From Acidimicrobiia bacterium (GTDB lineage Bacteria > Actinomycetota > Acidimicrobiia > UBA2766): a stretch of 64,000 nt of DNA. Shown in pieces: positions 51,694 through 59,924 of the stretch. Numbering within the stretch: the stretch's first letter is position 1; every line of letters begins with the position of its first letter. The notes under the pieces were generated by a model. The model worked only from the letters and a program-made list of their open reading frames with translations, had not been told where the DNA came from and ran no database searches. The stretch spans positions 62,001 through 126,000 of the forward strand of contig JADZDR010000035.1 of assembly GCA_020850945.1 (NCBI GenBank), written 5' to 3'. Both the position numbers and the translations under genes were made by a program.

Positions 51694-53070
51694 TCAGGGT
51701 TGGGCGGGCGGCGCGGTCGCCTCCGGTATCTGTGCGCTCGGGGGCGGGCCACTGCGCAACGAGTTGACGGTTTGGCCGAAGGCACCGAGGTCGTCGGGTA
51801 CCTGGAGGTCCTTCTTGCTCATGAGCGCGACCACGATGACCTCACCCGGGCGGTAGACGAACTGGACGAGGGCTTGGCCGGGGGCGTTCGTCGCCTCGAC
51901 GTAGAGGCCGGGCCCGAGGGCGTGGGGACGGGCCTCCTGCTTCGTGACCTGGAGGGGTGGGAGCTGGACCGGTGGGAGGGCTTCGGGGGTCATCGTCTGC
52001 AGCGCCTCCGGTGTGAGGTCAGCCAGTTCGAGGACGGTGACGGCGAGCACGGCCGACTCCCGGACGAAGGCGGCCGATGCCTTGACCGGGAGACCCGACT
52101 GCGCCATGTTCGCCTCGATCTCGCCGCTCTGCTTGCCGCTCGCCGCCTGCCAGCCGGCGGGGGGTGTCACGGCCAGGTCGGTCCCCTCGATCTCGACCTC
52201 TTCGGGTGTGGACGTGTCCTCGCCGCCCGAGAGGCGTTCGGGGATCTTGAAGACGAAGACGGCTACGGCGAGGGCGGCCACGAGGACCAAGACGGGTATG
52301 AGGAGCTTGCGAAACCTGCCCCCGGACTGCACTTCGGTTGCACCGGCTCCGGTCGCCGTCTGCGCCTGGGAGGGCTGGCCGAACGAGGAGCCCCAGTTCG
52401 AGGCGGACACGGGGGGAGCCGTGCCCGGTGTGGGTGCCGTCGAGGCCGCGAACAGGGGTGCGGGCGCGGCGTTGCCGCCTGCGAGGTTCCATGCGCCGTT
52501 GCCGTCTCCGGCAGGTGCACCTGCGGCAGGCCCCGCTGGGTTGCCGGTGGGAGACGGTGGGGGGGCCGACGGTGCGGGAAGGAGGTTGGGTGGGACGGCT
52601 GCCGCCGTGTCCGGTCCCGGACTGGGTGACATGTCCGGCAGGGTTGCCTGGTTCGGCGAGAACGGGGGAGGGGGGGTTCCGAACTGCGGTCCGGGCGACC
52701 CAGGGAGGGGATCCGGTGCGAGTGGAGGTGCAAGGCCCGGCACGACAGCGTCGGCGGAGGGCGGAGGCGCGAGTGGTGACGGCGACGCTGCGAGGCCGGC
52801 AGACAGGACTGGCTCCGTGGGGACCGACACGGTGTAGGGCGAGGGGCCGGTGACGGGAAGCCCGGGTTGTGTCGTCGTGGCGGAGGAGACCGGGGGAGCC
52901 GAGTATGAAGGTGCCGAAGGCGGTACCGGTGGCGCCGGTGGTACCGGTGGCGCATCGGGGGTGAACTGCGCGTACGTGGCGCCGTTCCCGGAACCGGCCA
53001 ACGGTGCCGCGCATGTCGCACAGACCGGTGCGTGTGAATCGTTGACGGCCCCGCAGTTCGCACAGTTCAT
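51694..53070 (-). CDS. Zinc-ribbon, proline-rich single-pass membrane protein
   Basis: 458 residues from the ATG with GGGAGG 7 nt upstream. An N-terminal zinc ribbon (C3-x2-C6 and C17-x2-C20) is followed by ~250 residues of Pro/Ala/Ser low complexity. A TM helix near 290 (L-I-P-V-L-V-L-V-A-A-L-A-V-A-V-F-V-F) separates this from an extracytoplasmic domain of ~140 residues with no known family. The layout suggests a cytoplasmic zinc module signalling or scaffolding across the membrane. Divergent from parE. Confidence 0.75.
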   Translation of the reverse strand: MNCANCGAVNDSHAPVCATCAAPLAGSGNGATYAQFTPDAPPVPPAPPVPPSAPSYSAPPVSSATTTQPGLPVTGPSPYTVSVPTEPVLSAGLAASPSPLAPPPSADAVVPGLAPPLAPDPLPGSPGPQFGTPPPPFSPNQATLPDMSPSPGPDTAAAVPPNLLPAPSAPPPSPTGNPAGPAAGAPAGDGNGAWNLAGGNAAPAPLFAASTAPTPGTAPPVSASNWGSSFGQPSQAQTATGAGATEVQSGGRFRKLLIPVLVLVAALAVAVFVFKIPERLSGGEDTSTPEEVEIEGTDLAVTPPAGWQAASGKQSGEIEANMAQSGLPVKASAAFVRESAVLAVTVLELADLTPEALQTMTPEALPPVQLPPLQVTKQEARPHALGPGLYVEATNAPGQALVQFVYRPGEVIVVALMSKKDLQVPDDLGAFGQTVNSLRSGPPPSAQIPEATAPPAQP

Positions 53071-53203
53071 GTGGCGTCCTCCCATGCCAATGATCGGAGC
53101 GCATCCAAGAAGGCCAGTGTTCCCGGAGTCGGGGGCGAGACCACGGGTGGGTGTCCGCGGCTCGAGGTGCACTCGGGAGAGGACTTCGCCTCCCGACGTG
53201 TGA

Positions 53204-55255
<2,052 letters not shown>

Positions 55256-55298
55256 CGGCATCGGCCCACCCCTCGCCCCCTTCCACACACACACGCCC

Positions 55299-55342
55299 TC
55301 TGGGTACCTGAGCGGCGATATATCGCCGCTCAGGTACCCAGA
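55299..55342. repeat. Palindrome copy 3, extended to 44 bp
   Basis: The identical 38-bp core (55302-55339) is extended by TCT/AGA. It lies between the convergent parE and DUF559 genes. The last codons and the TGA stop of the DUF559 gene (55330-55332) are inside the palindrome. Confidence 0.95.
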
Positions 55343-56256
55343 CCGAGCGCACCGGTGAGTCTCTTCCGAAGTTCACGCGGCCGTCGGGTGAAATGCGTGA
55401 GGCGGACACGAATCACACGGAACCCGGCTGTACGCAGGTTCTCGTCCTTGAGCTGGTCGAACTGGCGTTGGTCCTCCAGATCGTGGATCCTGCTGTCGCA
55501 TTCGAGGATCACGCGCTCCTGTCGCCAGACGACGTCGCACTCGTACGTGCGTTGCGGCGTGACAACCCTCGCATTGAACTCCGGGCGGGGCAACGCCCAC
55601 TCCTCCAGAGCGCGGGCAGCGAGGATCTCGAAGGGTGAGCGGGCATCGGGCGCGGAGGCGGGCCGAGTCGCGGCGATCTCGATCACCTCCTTGGGACCGC
55701 GTCGTCCGAACTTCTTGAGCTCGAGGGCCCGCTCGAGGAGTCGGTCGGCCGTAGCCGCGCCGCGTCGGATCGACTCGTCGATGAGCAGCGTCAAGTGGGT
55801 GTGGGTGCAGGTGGGGGCGGCGTCTATCAGGGCGCGCTCCACGGTGGTGGTTCTCATCCCCCGCAGGACGCAGACATCGCTCTCGGGGAAGTCCCGCGTG
55901 CGGTGGACGACGAAATCGCGGGGGAGCCGATAACGCCGCGCGTGTTGCGTCACGACATGGGTTTGACTCGGAAAGGAAGTGAGACCCCGCAGCGCCAAGG
56001 CCGAGTGTTGGGCGAGAGCCCCGTCCGGTCTCAGCATGAGGGTTGCGGCGGTGCACTTGGCGAGGTCGGTCATGGGTTGGGTCGCGGAGACGAGGACACC
56101 GGGGTAGACCTCACGCCAGCGTCGGGTCGACACCTGGGTGCGGATCGTACGTCGCGGAACACCGAGAAGCACGAGCTGCTCCACGAGGATGATGCCGTGC
56201 TGACGCAGGGCGAGACGCGTGACGTCCAAGGGCAACGCTGCCGGCGGTGATTGCAT
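55330..56256 (-). CDS. AbiEi-like winged-helix plus DUF559 endonuclease-fold protein
   Basis: 308 residues. The N-terminus (L-A-L-R-Q-H-G-I-I-L-V-E-Q-L-V-L-L-G-V-P-R-R-T-I) is the AbiEi_4-type winged helix seen in type IV antitoxins. The C-terminus is a DUF559 domain of the Vsr/PD-(D/E)xK fold: Y-E-C-D-V-V-W as first acidic strand, V-I-L-E-C-D-S-R, then F-D-Q-L-K-D-E-N-L-R-T-A-G-F-R-V-I-R-V-R. Such proteins are common in actinobacteria, often alone and without known role. This one is bracketed by palindrome copies 3 and 4. Its final codons and TGA are read out of copy 3, giving the ending L-G-L-G-T. A GGGGGA Shine-Dalgarno lies in a hairpin just upstream. Confidence 0.82.
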   Translation of the reverse strand: MQSPPAALPLDVTRLALRQHGIILVEQLVLLGVPRRTIRTQVSTRRWREVYPGVLVSATQPMTDLAKCTAATLMLRPDGALAQHSALALRGLTSFPSQTHVVTQHARRYRLPRDFVVHRTRDFPESDVCVLRGMRTTTVERALIDAAPTCTHTHLTLLIDESIRRGAATADRLLERALELKKFGRRGPKEVIEIAATRPASAPDARSPFEILAARALEEWALPRPEFNARVVTPQRTYECDVVWRQERVILECDSRIHDLEDQRQFDQLKDENLRTAGFRVIRVRLTHFTRRPRELRKRLTGALGLGT

Positions 56257-56260
56257 GGGG

Positions 56261-56291
56261 TCCCCCAGAGGCAGTTGGAACTGCTGGGGGA
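56261..56291 (-). promoter_or_regulatory. Hairpin covering the DUF559 Shine-Dalgarno
   Basis: TCCCCCAG (56261-56268) pairs with CTGGGGGA (56284-56291). The inner CAGTT and AACTG also pair around GG, leaving a 3-nt bulge. On the minus-strand transcript the arm CTGGGGGA contains the GGGGGA ribosome site, 4 nt before the ATG. The folded RNA should hide it. Confidence 0.6.
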
Positions 56292-56307
56292 AGTCGAAGT
56301 GACACGT

Positions 56308-56313
56308 ACAGTA
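56308..56313 (-). promoter_or_regulatory. -10 box for the DUF559 gene
   Basis: TACTGT on the minus strand, 51 nt before the start codon. It would produce a leader that contains the Shine-Dalgarno hairpin. Confidence 0.4.
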
Positions 56314-56357
56314 AGGGAATGCGAGAACGTTGGCAACCCATGCGCAGTCTGGACGCA

Positions 56358-56403
56358 GTCTGGGTACCTGAGCGGCGATATATCGCCGCTCAGGTACCCA
56401 GAC
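56358..56403. repeat. Palindrome copy 4, extended to 46 bp
   Basis: The identical 38-bp core (56362-56399) is extended by GTCT/AGAC. It lies upstream of the DUF559 gene and at the 3' end of the ArsR gene, whose last codons and stop (56390-56392) are inside it. GCAGTCTGG occurs twice in direct orientation at its left edge (56345-56353 region and 56355-56363 region). Confidence 0.95.
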
Positions 56404-56749
56404 GGGGGGGTTCGAGGGAGGATGCCACGTCGCTGAGGACGTCGCAGCAGACGGAGTAGTAGGCCCAGTTCCCCCGCTGCTGCCGGGTCAGGACACCGGC
56501 CTGGCTGAGCACCTTGAGGTGATGCGAGACGGTCGGCTGCGCCAGTCCGAGAGGTTCGACCAGGTCACACGCGCAGACCTCACCTGTGGGGGAGGAGTTG
56601 ACGAGAGCCACGATCTGGAGCCGGGCGGGATCTGCGAGCGCCCGCAGAACGCCGGCCAGCTCCGCCGCCTGGCCACGCGTCAGCGGAGCCGAGAGCGGGT
56701 GACAGCAGGGGTGGGCTGGCGCGTCTCCGGTCTGAAGTCCTGTCGTCAT
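56390..56749 (-). CDS. ArsR/SmtB-family metalloid-sensing repressor
   Basis: 119 residues. Winged-helix core with L-G-L-A-Q-P-T-V-S-H-H-L-K-V-L as recognition helix. E-V-C59-A-C61-D-L is the alpha-3 C-x-C site of arsenite/antimonite-responsive ArsR. Further Cys pairs are C15-C16 and C101-C102. It probably represses a promoter in the gap to the SDR gene and lifts on metalloid binding. No arsenic efflux or reductase gene is adjacent, which is unusual. The last codons (R-L-G-T-stop) come from palindrome copy 4. Confidence 0.88.
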   Translation of the reverse strand: MTTGLQTGDAPAHPCCHPLSAPLTRGQAAELAGVLRALADPARLQIVALVNSSPTGEVCACDLVEPLGLAQPTVSHHLKVLSQAGVLTRQQRGNWAYYSVCCDVLSDVASSLEPPRLGT

Positions 56750-56794
56750 GACATTTCCCCGCGTGTGGTACTCCGAGGGCCCGACATAGATCTC

Positions 56795-56813
56795 CATCAA
56801 TATACGCGTGATG
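56795..56813. promoter_or_regulatory. Putative ArsR operator
   Basis: CATCA-N9-TGATG, an inverted repeat in the only AT-rich part of the gap between the divergent arsR-like and SDR genes. ArsR operators are commonly of the ATCA/TGAT type. Could control both genes. Confidence 0.45.
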
Positions 56814-56903
56814 CGCGGTGCGGGGGCGCCGCCGGTAGGGTGGGCCGCCGGCGGGGTGACGCGGGCGAACGGACGTGGCGGAACCAGTGACGGAGAAGCA
56901 GGG

Positions 56904-57830
56904 ATGACAGGAACGGACGGGATCGGGGTCGACCTCACGGACCGGGTCGCCTTGGTCACGGGGGCGTCCCGCGGGCTCGGCGCGGCGACGGCCGTCCGAC
57001 TCGCCCGCATGGGTGCCGACGTCGTCGTCACCTACAAGAAGCAGGCGGAGGCGGCCGAGGAGGTCGCCGCTGCCGTGCGGGCGGCGGGGCGGCGCGCGTG
57101 GGTGTGGCAGGTCGACATGGCCGACTCCGCGTCGATCGACACCGCCTTCGACGAGTTCGCTGCCCACGGTGGCCCCGGTCCCCACCGCCTCGACATCCTC
57201 GTCGCGAACGCGGCGGCGACGAGCCTCAAACCACTCATGGAGCAGAAGCCGCACAACATCGACATCACGTTCGCGATCACGGTCACCGGCTTCATCCGCA
57301 GCGTGCAGCGAGCCGTGCCACTCATGGAGAGAGGCGGCGGCGGCCGTGTGGTCGCGATCAGTGGCATCGACACGGTGCGCTGGGCGCCTGCGCACGGCCT
57401 GCTCGGGGCGGCGAAGGCGGCGATGGAACAGCTCGTGCGCTACTTCTCCGTCGAGCTCGCCGATCGCAACATCACGCTCGTGGGCGTGAACTTCGACGCG
57501 TTCTTCGGCGACGGGCTCAAGATCATGCTCGGCCCCTACTACGACTACCTGATGCAGGTGATGTCACGCCTCCCACCCCTGCTCCGGGCGCTCGAGCCCG
57601 AGGACGCGGCCGAGGTCGTCGCCCTGTGCTGCACGGATGCGGCCCGGCTCCTGTGCGGGAACACGCTCATGGCCGACGGCGGGAACACCTTCGCCCAGTC
57701 CGGCAACCTCACGGCACTCCTCGGCGCCCTGCCCGAGGACGTCGTGCGTGATGTCCTCGGCCTCGATACCGACGGCGGGGAGTCCGGCCCCGACCGGGGA
57801 ACGTCAGCGCCGTCGGTACCGGAGCTGTGA
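56904..57830 (+). CDS. Short-chain dehydrogenase/reductase family protein (enoyl-reductase-like)
   Basis: 308 residues. NAD(P) binding is by V-T-G-A-S-R-G-L-G, and N-A-A-A-T follows. The active-site region reads H-G-L-L-G-A-A-K-A-A-M-E: the Lys is present, but neither the SDR Tyr (Y-x-x-x-K) nor the FabI/FabL Tyr (Y-x6-K) is at its place. The later S-V-E-L-A and G-N-T-L-M-A-D-G-G parts are normal and resemble FabL-type enoyl reductases. Altered chemistry or a non-catalytic role is possible. GGAGAAGCAGGG precedes the ATG. Its stop overlaps the AlaX gene (GTGA). Confidence 0.82.
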   Translation: MTGTDGIGVDLTDRVALVTGASRGLGAATAVRLARMGADVVVTYKKQAEAAEEVAAAVRAAGRRAWVWQVDMADSASIDTAFDEFAAHGGPGPHRLDILVANAAATSLKPLMEQKPHNIDITFAITVTGFIRSVQRAVPLMERGGGGRVVAISGIDTVRWAPAHGLLGAAKAAMEQLVRYFSVELADRNITLVGVNFDAFFGDGLKIMLGPYYDYLMQVMSRLPPLLRALEPEDAAEVVALCCTDAARLLCGNTLMADGGNTFAQSGNLTALLGALPEDVVRDVLGLDTDGGESGPDRGTSAPSVPEL

Positions 57831-58552
57831 CCGCCGTGGGTGCCGTGGCGACCGAGCAGATCCACCTCCGGGATGCCTATGCGAGGGAGATGGATGCCGA
57901 GGTCGTCGATGTGAGTGGGGGAGCGATCGCCCTCGATCGCACCGTCTTCTACGCGACGGGCGGCGGGCAGCCGTGTGACCTCGGCGGGATCGACGGAGTC
58001 GCCGTGACCGACGTCCACAAGGACGGGGACGTCGTCTGGCACGAGCTCACCGACGCGTCCGGTTTCGTACACGGCCGCAAAGTCCACGGCTCGATCGACT
58101 GGGACCTCCGCCACGACCTCATGCGCACACACACGGCGCTCCACATCCTCTGCGGGGTGATCTGGCACGAGTACGGCGTGCCTGTCACGGGAGGGAACAT
58201 GAAGAGACTCGAGGCACGCATGGACTTCGAGTTCGATCCCCTGCCGCCCGGTTTCGCCGGACAGATCCAGGAGCGGGTGAACGAGGAGATCCGAGCCGAC
58301 CGGCTCGTGCGGGTCGGCTTCCTGCCCCGGGCGGTGGCCCTCGAGGATGCCGACCTGATCCGCACGAAGGTGAACCTGATCCCGGAGTCGGTGCGCGAGA
58401 TCCGTGTGGTCGACATCGTGGGGCTCGACCGCCAGGCCGACGGTGGTACGCACGTGCGCTCGACAGGAGAGGTCGGCTCGTTCGAGGTCACGAAGACGGA
58501 GTCGAAGGGGAAGGGCAACAAGCGCCTGCGGGTCGCGATCCGTGACCGATAG
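57827..58552 (+). CDS. alaX: AlaX-type alanyl-tRNA editing protein
   Basis: 241 residues. An N-terminal mini-domain (V-F-Y-A-T-G-G-G-Q-P-C-D) leads to the editing core with H-T-A-L-H and the late zinc-ligand motif D-R-Q-A-D-G-G-T-H-V-R-S-T-G-E-V-G. This is AlaX-M size. It deacylates Ser-tRNA(Ala) or Gly-tRNA(Ala) in trans. The usual Cys of the last C-x-x-x-H motif is replaced: the sequence shows A-D-G-G-T-H, with Gln before it. GTG start, translationally coupled to the SDR. Confidence 0.87.
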   Translation: MTAVGAVATEQIHLRDAYAREMDAEVVDVSGGAIALDRTVFYATGGGQPCDLGGIDGVAVTDVHKDGDVVWHELTDASGFVHGRKVHGSIDWDLRHDLMRTHTALHILCGVIWHEYGVPVTGGNMKRLEARMDFEFDPLPPGFAGQIQERVNEEIRADRLVRVGFLPRAVALEDADLIRTKVNLIPESVREIRVVDIVGLDRQADGGTHVRSTGEVGSFEVTKTESKGKGNKRLRVAIRDR

Positions 58553-58561
58553 GACAGGTGA

Positions 58562-59686
58562 TCACCGGTGGACGAAGATCGTGTCGGTCCAGCGGTCGAC
58601 GGCGCTCCTGCCGTCACGCATCGTCAGGACATAGAGGAATCCCAGGCCGCACGCGAGCATGGGGACCACGAGGAGGAGCGTGCGGGCGACTGCACGCCAG
58701 AAGCCGAGCCGCCTCCCGTCGGCGCGGAGGACCCTGAGCTTGAAGGCGCGCATGAAGAGCGTGCTGCCGGCTGTCGAGGCAGGAAGGGCCCAATAGAGGA
58801 GGAGTAAGAGGAGGGCAGAGGGCGCACCCACCCCCCAACCTGTGGCAAAGGCGCGGTCGTAGTCACCCGTGCTCTTGCATACCTCGCTGGCCTCGGGACA
58901 CTGGATCCAGAAGAGCCCCAGACCTACACCGGCCGAGAGCGCCACGACGAGCCAGAAGTCGAGCGCGAAGGCACCCATTCGAGACCCTGTGAGATCCGGT
59001 TGCCTCGGCTGCGGTGTGGGTGTGGGTGTGGGTGTGGGTGTGGGTGCCGGTTGGGGTGCCGGTTGGGGTTGGGGTGGGGGTGTCGCCTCGATCTCCGCGA
59101 GCAGCCTGTCGAGGTCGCTGTCGGGGTTGTTGTGGTCGATCACGAATGCGTGGCGGCGTGAGAGCGAGACGAGGTCGGGGGGGAGGAGGGAGGCGGGGGG
59201 CGGTTGTGCCCCGTCGATGAGGACGGGGATCGTCCGGATGTTGCGCTCGAGGGCGCGGGCGAGCTCGAGGCGGACGAAGTCGGCGGGGTCGTCGAGGCGC
59301 CGGTTCCCGTCGCGGTCACGCGCGTCGATCCAACCGGTGCCGATCACGGCGAGCATGACCTGGGTGCGTTCGAGGTACTCGTCGATGGTGTCGGCGAAGT
59401 CGTATCCGGGCCGGATCGTGCCCATGTCGAAGAACACCCGCTCGTTTCCGAACTCCTGCGTGAGACGATCACGGATGAGCTTGGCGGGCCAGCGGGTGTC
59501 GGCGTGCCTGTAGCTGATGAAGATGCAGTCGCGGCGAAACGCCTCGTGTGACGCCCCGGAGGAACGGGCTTGAACCGGGGCGGCTGCACCCGGTACGGGG
59601 GCCACGTGGCCGGTCCAGTTGTTCCCGTCCCAGTAGCGCAGGAGGGCCGGATCCGTGTCGTGGGCATACCAGCCTGGTTCGGTCAC
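58562..59686 (-). CDS. DUF2510-TIR-RDD fusion protein
   Basis: 374 residues in three parts. Residues 1-30 are a DUF2510 module (G-W-Y-A-H-D, R-Y-W-D-G-N-N-W-T). Residues ~53-185 are a TIR domain: C-I-F-I-S-Y-R-H-A-D, then V-F-F-D-M, then G-Y-D-F-A-D-T-I, and the putative NADase Glu E141 in V-R-L-E-L-A-R-A-L. A Pro/Thr/Gln linker (202-230) is encoded by a DNA hexamer repeat. Residues ~235-374 are an RDD membrane domain with about three TMs and the R-M-G-A-F-A-L-D-F and A-F-K-L-R-V-L motifs. TIR domains signal or degrade NAD in immunity; being tethered to an RDD membrane domain suggests an envelope-linked sensor. GTG start with GGGAGAGATC upstream. Confidence 0.85.
   Translation of the reverse strand: MTEPGWYAHDTDPALLRYWDGNNWTGHVAPVPGAAAPVQARSSGASHEAFRRDCIFISYRHADTRWPAKLIRDRLTQEFGNERVFFDMGTIRPGYDFADTIDEYLERTQVMLAVIGTGWIDARDRDGNRRLDDPADFVRLELARALERNIRTIPVLIDGAQPPPASLLPPDLVSLSRRHAFVIDHNNPDSDLDRLLAEIEATPPPQPQPAPQPAPTPTPTPTPTPQPRQPDLTGSRMGAFALDFWLVVALSAGVGLGLFWIQCPEASEVCKSTGDYDRAFATGWGVGAPSALLLLLLYWALPASTAGSTLFMRAFKLRVLRADGRRLGFWRAVARTLLLVVPMLACGLGFLYVLTMRDGRSAVDRWTDTIFVHR
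59013..59084. repeat. Hexanucleotide repeat with G-quadruplex potential
   Basis: Twelve 6-bp units: GGTGTG five times in a row, then variants GGTGCC, GGTTGG, GGTGGG and GGTGTC. On the minus strand they encode the Pro-Thr/Ala/Gln linker of the TIR-RDD protein. Five GGG runs separated by TGT (59018-59044) form a strong G-quadruplex motif on the plus (template) strand. Copy-number change would alter linker length without a frameshift. Confidence 0.85.
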
Positions 59687-59924
59687 GATCTCTCCCGGTG
59701 GCGCCTCGCAGTCCCCCGGTAGGACCGGCCTGACCGAGTGGGAGGACCGATGCTACCCGGGGGCTCTCGACCCCGCCACGTGGAACACGAGGCGGTGCGA
59801 CCAGGTGATTCACGCGGGGTGCACTAGGCGCCGTCGTGGTACACCCAGACGAGGTACCCAGCGTGGCGATGGTCTTCGACGCCCACAGGCCCGAAACGAC
59901 GACTCGGGGACGTGGCGGTGTCCG

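Noticed and set aside
52900-52960. Repeated ACCGGTGGCGCC-like sequence
   Set aside because: It encodes the Pro/Val/Ala low-complexity part of the zinc-ribbon protein and is not an independent repeat element.
59860-59870. GAGGTACCCAG resembling the right arm of the 38-bp palindrome
   Set aside because: Only about 10 bases match and there is no opposing arm, so chance cannot be excluded.
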